From Enterobacillus tribolii (GTDB lineage Bacteria > Pseudomonadota > Gammaproteobacteria > Enterobacterales > Enterobacteriaceae), in contig NZ_QRAP01000008.1 in the NCBI RefSeq assembly GCF_003363015.1, forward strand, positions 62,001 through 126,000: DNA of 64,000 bases, written 5' to 3'. Positions 18,610 through 27,983 of this stretch are shown piece by piece. A model generated the notes under the pieces. That model had not been told where the DNA came from. It searched no databases and was given only the letters and a program-made list of their open reading frames with translations. How positions within the stretch are numbered: position 1 is the first letter of the stretch; each line of letters starts with the position of its first letter. The position numbers and the translations under genes were made by a program.

Positions 18610-19646
18610 TGCGGCGCCGCGTTATAAAACAGTTCGGTATCCGCATGCAGCAATTGTTCGGCCAGGTGACGGCCTTGCTGGTTGTCGCCGCGTTCGGTTT
18701 CCGTCTGCTGCGGATTCAGCCCCAGCTTGCGGAACAGTTGCAGATCTTTATCCTCTTCCGGATTCGGCGTCGTCAGCAGCTTACAGCCGTAAAACACCGA
18801 GTTAGCGCCGGCCATAAAGCACAGGGCCTGCGTTTGCTCGTTCATCTGCTCGCGCCCGGCGGAAAGGCGGACGTATGAACGCGGCATCATGATGCGCGCA
18901 ACGGCTATCGTGCGAATGAAGTCAAAGGCGTCGACGTTTTCGTTCTCCGCCAGCGGCGTTCCCTTCACCTTCACCAGCATGTTGATCGGCACGCTCTCCG
19001 GCGGCACGGGCAGGTTCGCCAGCTGAACCAGCAGACCCGCGCGATCATTTACCGTTTCTCCCAAACCGACGATGCCGCCGGAGCACACCTTGATGCCCGC
19101 CGCACGTACTTCTTCCAGCGTATCCAGCCGCTCCTGATACGTGCGGGTGGTAATGATGTTGCCGTAAAACTCCGGGGAAGTGTCGAGGTTATGGTTGTAG
19201 TAATCCAGCCCGGCGCCGGCCAAGCGGTGCGCCTGCTCTGCGGTAAGCGAGCCCAGCGTCATGCAGGTCTCCAGGCCCAGTTGCTTCACGCCGTGTACCA
19301 TCTGCTCCAGATAAGGCATGTCGCGCTCATGCGGGTTTTTCCACGCCGCGCCCATGCAGAAGCGGGTCGATCCCGCCGCTTTAGCCTTGCGCGCGGCGTC
19401 CAGCACGCGTCCGACTTCCATCAGTTTCTCCGCCGCCACGCCGGTTTTATAGCGCGAACTTTGCGGGCAGTATTTGCAGTCTTCCGGGCAAGCGCCGGTC
19501 TTGATCGACAGCAGCGTGCTGACCTGAACCTGACGCGGATCGAAATGGCGGCGGTGAACCTGCTGCGCCTCAAATAAGAGCTCAATAAACGGTTTATTAA
19601 ACAGGGCGATAGCCTGCGCGGTCGTCCAGTGAGTACGTTCGGTCAC
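18606..19646 (-). CDS. bioB: Biotin synthase
   Basis: This 346-residue radical SAM enzyme inserts sulfur into dethiobiotin. The [4Fe-4S] cluster ligands are Cys53, Cys57 and Cys60 in CPEDCKYC. Further conserved segments such as [13 protein letters not shown] and [10 protein letters not shown] are present, the latter carrying a ligand of the second iron-sulfur cluster region. It is first in the leftward bioBFCD operon, transcribed from the BirA-controlled divergent promoter shared with bioA. Confidence 0.97.
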   Translation of the reverse strand: MTERTHWTTAQAIALFNKPFIELLFEAQQVHRRHFDPRQVQVSTLLSIKTGACPEDCKYCPQSSRYKTGVAAEKLMEVGRVLDAARKAKAAGSTRFCMGAAWKNPHERDMPYLEQMVHGVKQLGLETCMTLGSLTAEQAHRLAGAGLDYYNHNLDTSPEFYGNIITTRTYQERLDTLEEVRAAGIKVCSGGIVGLGETVNDRAGLLVQLANLPVPPESVPINMLVKVKGTPLAENENVDAFDFIRTIAVARIMMPRSYVRLSAGREQMNEQTQALCFMAGANSVFYGCKLLTTPNPEEDKDLQLFRKLGLNPQQTETERGDNQQGRHLAEQLLHADTELFYNAAPQ

Positions 19647-19697
19647 GACGATATCTCCACGAGAAAAAGTCTCGCCAGTTTAGAAAAAAACCTTATA

Positions 19698-19734
19698 CTG
19701 TCAACCAAATGATCACTTAAATGGTTTACTACAA
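19698..19734. promoter_or_regulatory. BirA operator between bioB and bioA
   Basis: The half-sites TGTCAACC (19699-19706) and GGTTTACT (19723-19730) form an imperfect dyad with 16 bp between the AACC and GGTT cores, the same spacing as in the E. coli bio operator. It lies between the divergent starts of bioB and bioA, so biotinyl-AMP-bound BirA should repress both. Confidence 0.82.
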
Positions 19735-19740
19735 AGAATA

Positions 19741-21030
19741 ATGGACAGTGCCGATCTTGAGTTTGACCGCCGCCATATCTGGCATCCCTACACCTCGATG
19801 AGCCACCCGCTGCCTTGCTATCCCGTCACTGCCGCCAGGGGATGTGAGCTGATCCTGGCTGACGGAAAGCGCCTGATTGACGGCATGTCTTCCTGGTGGG
19901 CGGCGATCCACGGCTACAACCATCCGCAGCTGAATCAGGCCGTTGAGCGCCAGATGGCGGACATGTCGCACGTAATGTTCGGCGGTATTACGCACCCTTC
20001 CGCCGTGGCATTGTGCCGCCATCTGGTCGCAATAACGCCGGAAGCGCTGGAATGCGTGTTTCTGGCTGACTCGGGTTCCGTCGCCGTCGAAGTCGCGATG
20101 AAAATGGCGCTGCAATACTGGCAGGCGCGCGGGGAGAAACGGCAGCGCTTCCTCACCCTGAGCCGCGGCTATCACGGCGATACCTTCGCTGCGATGTCGG
20201 TCTGCGATCCGCATAACTCAATGCACAGTTTGTATCAGGGATATCTGCCGCAGCATCTGTTTGCTCCGGCGCCCGGTTGCGCGTTCGGGGAAACGTGGAA
20301 TGACGGCGATATCGCCGCTTTTGGCGACCTGTTAACGCAACATCAGCGCGAAATTGCCGCCGTTATACTTGAGCCGGTAGTTCAGGGCGCGGGCGGCATG
20401 CGCTTTTACCATCCTCGCTATTTACAGCGCGTACGGGAATATTGCGATCGCTGCGGCATCCTGCTGATCGCCGACGAGATCGCCACCGGTTTCGGCCGTA
20501 CCGGCAAGTTGTTCGCCTGTGAACATGCGGAAATCACGCCGGACATCCTGTGCCTGGGCAAAGCCCTCACCGGCGGCTATATGACGCTCTCCGCCACGCT
20601 GACCACCCGCCGCGTGGCGGAAACCATCAGCAACGGCGAGGCCGGCTGTTTCATGCACGGGCCGACCTTCATGGGCAACCCGCTGGCCTGCGCCGCCGCC
20701 GTTGCCAGCATGGAGCTGTTAGCGGAAAACCGCTGGCAGGATCAGGTGGCGGAAATCGAACGGCAGTTGCGCCGTCAGCTACTGCCGCTTAATGAGCATC
20801 CGCAGGTCAGGGAAGCCAGGGTGCTGGGCGCTATCGGCGTGGTAGAGACCCGTTCCCCCGTAAACATGGCGCAGTTACAGCGCTTCTTCGTCGATCGAGG
20901 TGTCTGGATACGCCCGTTCGGGCACCTGATTTACCTGATGCCGCCTTATATCATCAGCCCAGAGCAACTCACGGCGCTGACGCAGGCCGTTGCAGACGCC
21001 CTTAATCATCCCGGACACTTCCGCACCTGA
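19741..21030 (+). CDS. bioA: Adenosylmethionine--8-amino-7-oxononanoate aminotransferase
   Basis: This 429-residue class III PLP aminotransferase uses SAM as amino donor to make 7,8-diaminopelargonate. PLP is held by Lys274 in CLGKALTGGY, the number conserved in E. coli. WWAAIHGYNHP near residue 52 and SRGYHGDTF are active-site segments, and IADEIATGFGRTGK precedes the lysine. It is transcribed rightward, divergent from bioBFCD. The ATG follows AAAGAATA closely, a weak ribosome binding site. Confidence 0.96.
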   Translation: MDSADLEFDRRHIWHPYTSMSHPLPCYPVTAARGCELILADGKRLIDGMSSWWAAIHGYNHPQLNQAVERQMADMSHVMFGGITHPSAVALCRHLVAITPEALECVFLADSGSVAVEVAMKMALQYWQARGEKRQRFLTLSRGYHGDTFAAMSVCDPHNSMHSLYQGYLPQHLFAPAPGCAFGETWNDGDIAAFGDLLTQHQREIAAVILEPVVQGAGGMRFYHPRYLQRVREYCDRCGILLIADEIATGFGRTGKLFACEHAEITPDILCLGKALTGGYMTLSATLTTRRVAETISNGEAGCFMHGPTFMGNPLACAAAVASMELLAENRWQDQVAEIERQLRRQLLPLNEHPQVREARVLGAIGVVETRSPVNMAQLQRFFVDRGVWIRPFGHLIYLMPPYIISPEQLTALTQAVADALNHPGHFRT

Positions 21031-21224
21031 TCGGCGCAAGATTTTTTTCCGTTAAACAGGCACATTTGCCAATCCGCCATTAATCTGTATAAGGGGGAAA
21101 CTTTCCTCCTTTACCCCTTTTCGTTTTCTGAATACGGACGCACTTCTTGCCGTCACGACAAAAATACCGGCACCACTGACCGGTACATTACGGAAAAACA
21201 GGAATCAGACAGGAGCGATTATTA

Positions 21225-22988
21225 ATGAAGAAATGGCAATTGACCCTGGCCGCTGCGGCCTTATCCCTGGCGTTATCACCGGGCGTGAACGCCGCCTCTA
21301 TGCCTGCCGTTGAGGCGCAGAACGGGATGGTCGTTTCATCCCAGCGCCTCGCCTCAGAGGCCGGCGTGGAAATCCTGAAAAAAGGCGGCAACGCCATCGA
21401 TGCCGCCGTCGCCGTCGGTTACGCCCAGGCGGTGGTAAACCCCTGCTGCGGTAACATCGGCGGCGGCGGGTTCATGACCATCCACCTCGCCAACGGCGAA
21501 GATACCTTCATCAACTTCCGTGAAACCGCGCCGGCCGCGGCCAGCGCCAGTATGTATCTGGACGAACAGGGCAACGTGAAGAAAGGCGCCAGCCTGTACG
21601 GCTACCTGGCCGCCGGCGTACCCGGCACCGTGCTGGGGCTGGACACCGCCCAGCGTAAATACGGCAAACTGACGCGCCGCCAAGTGATGGAGCCGGCAAT
21701 CAAGCTGGCGCGCCAGGGCTTCATTCTGACCCGCGCCGACACCGATATTCTGGACACCACCACCAAACGCCTGCGCGAAGATCCGGTCGCTGCGCGAATT
21801 TTCCTGCGCAAAGACGGTTCATCGCTGCAGCCCGGCGATCGTCTGGTCCAGACCGACCTGGCCAACACGCTGGAAGCCATCGCCAAACGCGGCCCTGAAG
21901 CTTTCTATCACGGCAAGATCCCTGCTGCGGTCGAAGCGGCGGCGAAAAAAGGCGGCGGCGTACTGACGGCCAAAGACTTCGCCGACTACCGTATCGCGGA
22001 AACCGCCCCCGTTCGCTGCACTTACCGCGGGTATCAGTTCATTTCCGCCCCGCCGCCCAGCTCCGGCGGCGTCACCCTGTGCGAAACGCTTAACATTCTG
22101 GAAGGCTACGATCTGAAAGCCAGCGGTTTCAACTCCGCTGCAACGATCCACCTGATGACGGAAGCCATGCGCCATGCCTATATGGATCGCAACACGTTTC
22201 TCGGCGATCCGGCGTTTGTGAAAAACCCAACGGAAAAACTGTTGAGCAAGGACTATGCGGCGGAGATCCGCAAGAAGATCCAGCCGGAACAGGCCACGCC
22301 GTCGGAACAGGTTCAGCCCGGCATGGCGCCGCATGAGAAGCCCGAAACAACGCACTACTCCATCGTGGATCGTCAGGGGAACGCAGTATCCACCACCTAT
22401 ACCATCAACGGCCGCTTCGGTGCTGCGGTGATGGCGCCGGATACCGGGTTCTTGCTCAATGATGAAATGGATGACTTCACGGTGAAAGCGGGCGAGCAAA
22501 ACATGTACGGCCTGGTACAGGGGGCCACCAACGCCATCGCGCCCGGCAAACGCCCGCTCTCTTCCATGACGCCGACCCTGGTGACCAAAGACGGTAAGGT
22601 GTTTATGGTCGTCGGTTCGCCCGGCGGATCGCGCATCATCAGCATTACCCTGCAAACGGTGCTGAACGTGATCGATCACGGTATGCAGCCGCAGGAGGCG
22701 GTCGATGCCCCGCGCATTCACCATCAATGGCTGCCGGACGAAGTGTATTTTGAGCAGCGTGGGTTGTCGCCGGATACGCGGGCGCTGCTCACGTCACGCG
22801 GCTATAAGCTGGTGGAGCAGACGCCGTGGGGCGCCGCAGAGCTGATCATGGTCGGGCTTCCGGGCGCCGCCGGCGTAACCCCGGCCAGTTCGGGCAACGA
22901 CGCCGCCGTTTCCGGCCTCGTGCGCGAAGGGTATATCTACGGCGCCAATGACGTTCGCCGCCCGGCGGGCGCCGCCATCGGTTATTAA
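21225..22988 (+). CDS. ggt: Gamma-glutamyltranspeptidase (glutathione hydrolase)
   Basis: This 587-residue periplasmic enzyme cleaves the gamma-glutamyl bond of glutathione. The signal peptide ends at GVNA near residue 24. The precursor self-cleaves before the catalytic threonine, here about Thr375 in ETTHYSIVD, to give large and small subunits. The substrate-binding GSPGG motif appears later, in VVGSPGGSRI. CCGNIGGGGFMTIH is typical of the large subunit. It sits between bioA and ybhA, where E. coli has other genes. A stem-loop with a T-rich tail follows. Confidence 0.95.
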   Translation: MKKWQLTLAAAALSLALSPGVNAASMPAVEAQNGMVVSSQRLASEAGVEILKKGGNAIDAAVAVGYAQAVVNPCCGNIGGGGFMTIHLANGEDTFINFRETAPAAASASMYLDEQGNVKKGASLYGYLAAGVPGTVLGLDTAQRKYGKLTRRQVMEPAIKLARQGFILTRADTDILDTTTKRLREDPVAARIFLRKDGSSLQPGDRLVQTDLANTLEAIAKRGPEAFYHGKIPAAVEAAAKKGGGVLTAKDFADYRIAETAPVRCTYRGYQFISAPPPSSGGVTLCETLNILEGYDLKASGFNSAATIHLMTEAMRHAYMDRNTFLGDPAFVKNPTEKLLSKDYAAEIRKKIQPEQATPSEQVQPGMAPHEKPETTHYSIVDRQGNAVSTTYTINGRFGAAVMAPDTGFLLNDEMDDFTVKAGEQNMYGLVQGATNAIAPGKRPLSSMTPTLVTKDGKVFMVVGSPGGSRIISITLQTVLNVIDHGMQPQEAVDAPRIHHQWLPDEVYFEQRGLSPDTRALLTSRGYKLVEQTPWGAAELIMVGLPGAAGVTPASSGNDAAVSGLVREGYIYGANDVRRPAGAAIGY

Positions 22989-22996
22989 GATCTTAC

Positions 22997-23026
22997 CGGC
23001 GCGGCCACCGGGTCGCGCCGTTTCTT
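22997..23026 (+). terminator. Terminator of ggt
   Basis: CGGCGCG pairs with CGCGCCG across a 10-nt loop, followed by TTTCTT, starting 8 bp past the ggt stop. Confidence 0.75.
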
Positions 23027-23101
23027 CCCGCCTTTGCTTTTGTTCCCGGCCGCTCAACGGTGTAACATTCGGGAATGCTTTTTACTGACTAAGGAACCCC
23101 C

Positions 23102-23920
23102 ATGACCTACCGCATGATCGCGCTCGATCTGGACGGCACACTGCTTACCGCCCGTAAACAGATCCTGCCCGAGTCCCTCGCCGTACTGGAACAGGCCCGC
23201 AACGCCGGGCTGGAAGTCATGATCGTCACCGGCCGCCACCATGTCGCCATTCATCCGTTCTATCAGACGCTGAACCTCACGACACCGGCCATTTGCTGCA
23301 ACGGCACTTACCTGTACGATTACCCGAACCGCAAGGTTCTGGCCGCCGATCCGCTGAAGGCCGATCAGGCCCGTCAGGTGCTGGAACGGCTGGAAAACAA
23401 TGACATTCACAGCATGATGTACGTGGATGACGCGATGCTTTACCAGCAATCCAGCGGTCACATCATCCGCTCTCATGCCTGGGCGGAAAGCCTGCCGGAG
23501 AACCAGCGCCCCAATCTGTTGCAGGTGCCCAGCCTGTCACAGGCCGCCGAGCAGGTGCACGCCATCTGGAAATTCGCCACCACGGACGAAGATATCGCCA
23601 AGCTGCGCGCGTTTGCCGCAGGGATTGAAGAGGAACTGGGGCTGGCCTGCGAGTGGTCCTGGCACGATCAGGTCGATATTGCGCAGGCGGGCAACAGCAA
23701 AGGGAAACGGCTGAAAGAGTATGCCGCCTCTCGCGGCATCGCGATGTCGGAAATCGTCGCTTTCGGCGATAACTTCAACGATATCAGTATGCTGGAATCC
23801 GTCGGACTGGGCGTTGCCATGGGCAACAGCGATGACGCCGTAAAAGCACGCGCGGCTCAGGTCATCGGCGGCAACGAAGAACCTTCCATCGCCAATTTCC
23901 TGAAGCGCAACGTGCTGTAA
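23102..23920 (+). CDS. ybhA: HAD-family pyridoxal phosphate phosphatase YbhA
   Basis: This 272-residue Cof-type HAD phosphatase matches E. coli YbhA (272). The catalytic motif is ALDLDGTLL (nucleophile Asp9, acid Asp11). Motif II is MIVTGRHH, and motifs III/IV include a lysine in GNSKGKRLKEY and the acidic GDNFNDISML. YbhA dephosphorylates pyridoxal phosphate and some sugar phosphates in the cytosol. It converges on modC across a strong bidirectional terminator. Confidence 0.93.
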   Translation: MTYRMIALDLDGTLLTARKQILPESLAVLEQARNAGLEVMIVTGRHHVAIHPFYQTLNLTTPAICCNGTYLYDYPNRKVLAADPLKADQARQVLERLENNDIHSMMYVDDAMLYQQSSGHIIRSHAWAESLPENQRPNLLQVPSLSQAAEQVHAIWKFATTDEDIAKLRAFAAGIEEELGLACEWSWHDQVDIAQAGNSKGKRLKEYAASRGIAMSEIVAFGDNFNDISMLESVGLGVAMGNSDDAVKARAAQVIGGNEEPSIANFLKRNVL

Positions 23921-23927
23921 AAGACGC

Positions 23928-23960
23928 GGCTTCTGCCCCGCAGAGCGCGGGGCAGAAGCC
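23928..23960. terminator. Bidirectional terminator between ybhA and modC
   Basis: A perfect 14-bp stem beginning GGCTTCTGCCCCGC, with a 5-nt loop, fills the gap between the two convergent stop codons. Confidence 0.85.
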
Positions 23961-23962
23961 GT

Positions 23963-25036
23963 TTACTCCGCTAAATTCTCACGGCTGATGGAAACGCTCT
24001 TAATCTGGGCATACAACCACTGGCCGGGCTTCAGGTGCAGCTCATCGCGCGCCCAGGGCGTGACCCTGGCCCACAGTACGCTGTCGCCGACCTGAAGTTT
24101 GACCTCGACCTGATCATCAACGTCCAGGCACTCCGTCACCTGCGCCGCCAGAATATTGCGGATGCTGCTGTTGTGCGGCGCCTCCAGCACCAGCGACACG
24201 TCGCTGGCGTTGATGCGGATGCGCAGCGGCGTTCCCGCCGGCGCGTCAAGCTTGCTGACCCACAGGTGCTGATCGCCCAGCGCCAGGGACGTCATGGCGT
24301 AACGGGGATGCGATTCCAGCACCCGCACGTTCAGCACGCTGGTCTGCTCCTCTTTTTGCAGCCAGGGACGCAACGCACTGCTGGCCCACACCTCTTCCAA
24401 ACGCCCCGCGGCGCGAACCTTGCCCGCGTCCAGCACCACCACCTGCTCCGCCAGGCGCAGGATTTCATCCATGCTGTGGCTGACATACAGAATGGGAATG
24501 TTGACGTCGTGCGCCAGTCGTTCCAGATACGGCATCAGCTCCCGCTTGCGCGGTAAGTCCAGCGACGCCAGCGGTTCATCCATCAGCAGCACTTCCGGCC
24601 CGGTCAGCAGCGCGCGGCCGATCGCCACCCGCTGCTTTTCACCGCCGGAAAGCGTACGCGGAAAACGGGTGAGCAGCGGCCTGATGCCCAGCAGATCGAC
24701 GATATCGTCAAACTGGCCGCGCATCCCCGCTGCCATGCCGTATTCCAGATTGCCCCGGACACGGTAATGCGGAAACAGGCGGGCATCCTGAAACACATAG
24801 CCGACGCGCCGTTTTTCCGGCGGCAGGCAAATCTTGCGTTCACAGTCCACCAGCACGCGATCGTTCAGCACCACCCTGCCGCGTTGCGGCCGGGTCAGGC
24901 CGCCGATCACGTTAATCAGGGAGGTTTTTCCCGCGCCGGACAGGCCGAAAACGGCGGTAATGCCGCGCCCCGGCAGCGTAACGTTCACTTCCAGCGCCAG
25001 GTCGCCAAGGCGCTGGCTAAAATCCAGTTCCAGCAT
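23963..25036 (-). CDS. modC: Molybdate ABC transporter ATP-binding protein
   Basis: This 357-residue ATPase drives molybdate uptake. Walker A is GLSGAGKTS near residue 33, the signature is [14 protein letters not shown], and Walker B is [11 protein letters not shown]. The C-terminal region (about 290-355) is a Mop-type oxyanion-binding domain that in ModC mediates feedback by molybdate. It lies 6 bp after modB in the modABC operon. Confidence 0.95.
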   Translation of the reverse strand: MLELDFSQRLGDLALEVNVTLPGRGITAVFGLSGAGKTSLINVIGGLTRPQRGRVVLNDRVLVDCERKICLPPEKRRVGYVFQDARLFPHYRVRGNLEYGMAAGMRGQFDDIVDLLGIRPLLTRFPRTLSGGEKQRVAIGRALLTGPEVLLMDEPLASLDLPRKRELMPYLERLAHDVNIPILYVSHSMDEILRLAEQVVVLDAGKVRAAGRLEEVWASSALRPWLQKEEQTSVLNVRVLESHPRYAMTSLALGDQHLWVSKLDAPAGTPLRIRINASDVSLVLEAPHNSSIRNILAAQVTECLDVDDQVEVKLQVGDSVLWARVTPWARDELHLKPGQWLYAQIKSVSISRENLAE

Positions 25037-25042
25037 CTTGCG

Positions 25043-25732
25043 TTACCCTCCCAACCGGCGCTCGCTCCAGCGGGCGAGCCATTCCGACATCAACAGCGAC
25101 AACAATGACAGCACAATCGCAATGATACACAGGCGGGCTGCATCGGCCTCCGCGCCCGGCGTGACGATCAACGTGTACATCGCCAGGGGGATAGTGCGGG
25201 TTTCGCCCGGAATGTTGGAAACGAAGGTGATGGTTGCGCCGAACTCGCCCAGCGAGCGGGCAAACGACAACACGGTACCGGCCAGGATGCCGGGAAAAGA
25301 GAGCGGCAGCGTAATGGTGAAGAATACGCGTAATGGACTGGCGCCCAGCGTACGCGCCGCCAACTCCAGCCGGCGGTCCACCGCTTCCAGCGCCAGCCGG
25401 ATAGCACGCACCATCAGCGGAAACGCCACCACCGCCGACGCCAGCGCGGCGCCGCGCCAGCTGAAGCTGAAGCTGAAACCAAACCAGTCATACAGCCATT
25501 CGCCGATAAAACCGCGACGCCCCATCGCCACCAGCAACAGGTAGCCAATTACCACCGGCGGCAAAACCAGCGGCAAATGAATGATGCTGTCGAGCAGGGC
25601 TTTTCCGGGGAAGCGGCAACGGGCTAGCACCCACGCCACCGCAATACCAAAAGGCAGGCTGAAGAGGACGGCGATCACCGAGACTCTGAGGCTCAGTGTC
25701 ACCGCCTCCCATTCATAGGGACTTAGCATCAT
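25043..25732 (-). CDS. modB: Molybdate ABC transporter permease
   Basis: This 229-residue inner-membrane permease has about five hydrophobic segments. The ATPase-coupling loop ARTLGASPLRVFFTITLPLS lies near residues 145-165. Its ATG overlaps the modA stop by one base. Together with ModA and ModC it imports molybdate for molybdenum cofactor enzymes. Confidence 0.95.
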   Translation of the reverse strand: MMLSPYEWEAVTLSLRVSVIAVLFSLPFGIAVAWVLARCRFPGKALLDSIIHLPLVLPPVVIGYLLLVAMGRRGFIGEWLYDWFGFSFSFSWRGAALASAVVAFPLMVRAIRLALEAVDRRLELAARTLGASPLRVFFTITLPLSFPGILAGTVLSFARSLGEFGATITFVSNIPGETRTIPLAMYTLIVTPGAEADAARLCIIAIVLSLLSLLMSEWLARWSERRLGG

Positions 25733-26502
25733 CAGCGCGGGCTGAACCCGTAACGTTTAAACACGTCTGCGGCTTCCGGCGTGCGCAGGTAGTCGTAGAA
25801 TGCCGTCGCTGCCGGCGTCTGGTGATCTTTCACGATCGCCATCGGGTATTCCACCGGCTTGTGGGAACCTTCGGGGAAAACACCTACAACGTGCACTTTC
25901 TTGCTGGCGACGGCGTCGGAGCCATAAACGATGCCCAACGGCACTTCATCGCGCTCAACCAGCGCCAGCGCGCCGCGCACGTCGTTAGCACGCGCCATCA
26001 GCGGCGACAGCGCATCCCAGGCCCCCAGGTTTTGCAGCGCTTCTTTGGCGTAGATGCCCGCCGGTACGTGATCCGGGTCGCCAACGGCCAGGCGACCGCC
26101 ATTCAGCAGTGATTTCCAGTCTGTCTCTTTATTCAGGGTAACTTTGTCGGTTTTGAACGACGGGGAAGCGACCAGGACCAAATCGTTACCCAGCAGGGTG
26201 AAACGGGTATTTTCCACGATCAGTTTTTTATCAACGGCGTAATCCATCCATTTCTGATCGGCGGAAATGAACATATCAGCCGGTGCGCCCTCTTCAATCT
26301 GGCGCGCCAGCGTGGAAGAAGAAGCAAAAGAGGAGACGATCTTTACGTCCTTACCTTTTTCATACTGCGCGGCAATATCCTGAAGTGCGTTGGTCAGCGA
26401 TGCGGCGGCGAATACGGTGACTTTATCCTGCGCCTGCGCACCCTGACTGATCCCCAGCGCCAGTACGGCGCCGGCAAACAGTTTATTCCATCCCTTCATC
26501 AT
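25732..26502 (-). CDS. modA: Periplasmic molybdate-binding protein
   Basis: This 256-residue binding protein has a signal peptide (MMKGWNKLFAGAVLALG, cleavage after GAQA) and the molybdate-binding loops VFAAASLTN and SFASSSTLARQ of the ModA family. VGDPDHVPAGIYAKEAL and GIVYGSDAV complete the oxyanion pocket. Several in-frame starts exist up to 26523; the ATG at 26502 gives E. coli-like length (257). A ModE operator lies 26 bp upstream. Confidence 0.94.
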   Translation of the reverse strand: MMKGWNKLFAGAVLALGISQGAQAQDKVTVFAAASLTNALQDIAAQYEKGKDVKIVSSFASSSTLARQIEEGAPADMFISADQKWMDYAVDKKLIVENTRFTLLGNDLVLVASPSFKTDKVTLNKETDWKSLLNGGRLAVGDPDHVPAGIYAKEALQNLGAWDALSPLMARANDVRGALALVERDEVPLGIVYGSDAVASKKVHVVGVFPEGSHKPVEYPMAIVKDHQTPAATAFYDYLRTPEAADVFKRYGFSPR

Positions 26503-26527
26503 GTACCCCATTGTTGAAATCATACTA

Positions 26528-26551
26528 CGCTGTATAAAAAATTATATGACG
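26528..26551. promoter_or_regulatory. ModE operator of modABC
   Basis: CGCTGTATA and TATATGACG form an imperfect 9-bp dyad separated by a 6-bp A/T spacer. This resembles the ModE box (CG-TATATA type half-sites), and it lies just upstream of modA. Molybdate-bound ModE, encoded nearby, would repress transport here. Confidence 0.75.
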
Positions 26552-26673
26552 TAACAAAGATCGCTGTCACCGACTTTATCGGCTGAAAGTCTTAAGACTT
26601 TACCTGCGTCACACACGTTTGCTTTTTATTCGCACCGGGCACCTATAAAGAGGTAGCCCTGAACGGGGACAGA

Positions 26674-26703
26674 TAAAAAAACACCCGGCGCCGGGCCGGG
26701 TGT
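26674..26703 (-). terminator. Terminator of acrZ
   Basis: On the minus strand ACACCCGG pairs with CCGGGTGT across a 7-nt loop, followed by seven U's. It lies 25 bp past the acrZ stop and upstream of the mod promoter. Confidence 0.85.
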
Positions 26704-26728
26704 CTTATGAAATGGAAATCATCGGCGA

Positions 26729-26890
26729 TCAATGAGATCGTTTCGATAAATCAGTGCGCTTCTCTGAGTGACCAATACCGGAAATGATATTGAACAATTC
26801 ACCCAGGCCATAAATCATAACCAGAATCACCGCCATGACCACAGGAACCATGCACGCGGCGAAAACCAGGCTTTTCAACAATTCGAACAT
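26729..26890 (-). CDS. acrZ: AcrZ, small accessory protein of the AcrAB-TolC efflux pump
   Basis: A 53-residue frame encodes [12 protein letters not shown] at the start, a transmembrane helix, and [19 protein letters not shown] after it, close to E. coli AcrZ (49 residues, formerly YbhT). AcrZ lies in the inner membrane in a groove of AcrB and broadens drug export. The placement between modABC and modE is the same as in E. coli. The tail after GHSEK is a few residues longer than in E. coli, and Cys13 lies in the helix. Confidence 0.92.
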   Translation of the reverse strand: MFELLKSLVFAACMVPVVMAVILVMIYGLGELFNIISGIGHSEKRTDLSKRSH

Positions 26891-27095
26891 AGGGGTTGCC
26901 TCATTTGATGTCTTCTACAGACGCCGCTATCACGCAACACCGCCGCCTGCTACAACGCAATTCGTGAATATTACCGAATCGGGGTGAGAATTTTAAGCAC
27001 CCTTGTGTAAATATAACTGGCTAAACGTGCGATTTGCCTGTTAATGGGTAAATCAGCGAGAATATCCGCTTGTTGCGCTGAACCGGAACCATGTT

Positions 27096-27887
27096 ATGCA
27101 GGCTGAAATTTTACTGACGCTCAAACTTCAACAGAAGCTGTTTGCCGATCCCCGCCGCATCGAGTTGCTTAAGCAAATCCGCCACACCGGCTCTATCAGT
27201 CAGGGGGCCAAACAGGCCGGTATCAGCTACAAAAGCGCCTGGGACGCCATCAACGAGATGAATCAGTTGGCGGATGAAACCCTGGTCGATCGCGCCACCG
27301 GCGGTAAAGGCGGCGGCGGCGCGGTGCTGACGCGCTACGGCGAACGCCTGATTGCCCTGTATGATCTGCTGGGGCAAATTCAGCAAAAAGCCTTCGACGT
27401 GCTGAAGCAGGACGATCTGCCGCTCGACAGCCTGCTGGCCGCCATCGCCCGCTTTTCGCTGCAAACCAGCGCGCGCAACCAATTTTTCGGCACCGTCACC
27501 AGCCTGGATCACCGCCAGGTTCAGCAACATGTCGACATTCTGCTGGCCGACGGCAAAACCCATTTACAGGCGGCGATCACCGAACAAAGCGTTTCCCGTC
27601 TCGACCTGAAGCCGAGTAAGGAAGTGCTGGTGCTGATCAAGGCGCCCTGGATCAAAATCATTAAAGACGCCACGCTGGCGGGCGCTGCGGATAATCGCCT
27701 GGGCGGCGTCGTCAGCCATATTCACTCCGGGCCGGATCGCAGCGAAGTGCTGGTCGGCCTGCCCAGCGGAGAAACGCTGTGTTCAACGGTGAATAATGAC
27801 GAACTCGCCCGGCTAGCGCTCAAGCCCGGCGACACCGTTACCGCCCAGTTCAACGCCGACCGCGTGATACTCGCCACGCTCGCCTGA
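27096..27887 (+). CDS. modE: Molybdate-responsive transcriptional regulator ModE
   Basis: This 263-residue dimeric regulator senses molybdate. The N-terminal winged helix-turn-helix (about 1-115) includes GSISQGAKQAGISYKSAWDAI. Two C-terminal Mop domains (about 125-190 and 196-260) begin SARNQFFGTVT and SVSRLDLKPSKE-like segments and bind molybdate. The length matches E. coli ModE (262). It is divergent from acrZ and followed by modF, as in E. coli. Confidence 0.95.
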   Translation: MQAEILLTLKLQQKLFADPRRIELLKQIRHTGSISQGAKQAGISYKSAWDAINEMNQLADETLVDRATGGKGGGGAVLTRYGERLIALYDLLGQIQQKAFDVLKQDDLPLDSLLAAIARFSLQTSARNQFFGTVTSLDHRQVQQHVDILLADGKTHLQAAITEQSVSRLDLKPSKEVLVLIKAPWIKIIKDATLAGAADNRLGGVVSHIHSGPDRSEVLVGLPSGETLCSTVNNDELARLALKPGDTVTAQFNADRVILATLA

Positions 27888-27898
27888 GCGGCCAGCGC

Positions 27899-27924
27899 GT
27901 CAATGCGTCGTCCGGCGCATTGAC
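27899..27924 (+). terminator. Hairpin between modE and modF
   Basis: GTCAATGC pairs perfectly with GCATTGAC across a 10-nt loop, 12 bp past modE. No T-run follows, so it may attenuate or stabilise rather than terminate. Confidence 0.45.
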
Positions 27925-27983
27925 AATCCCCCCCGTTGCGCTTATTCCTGATAATCCGTCCGTTTTCGATCCACAGGGAACCT

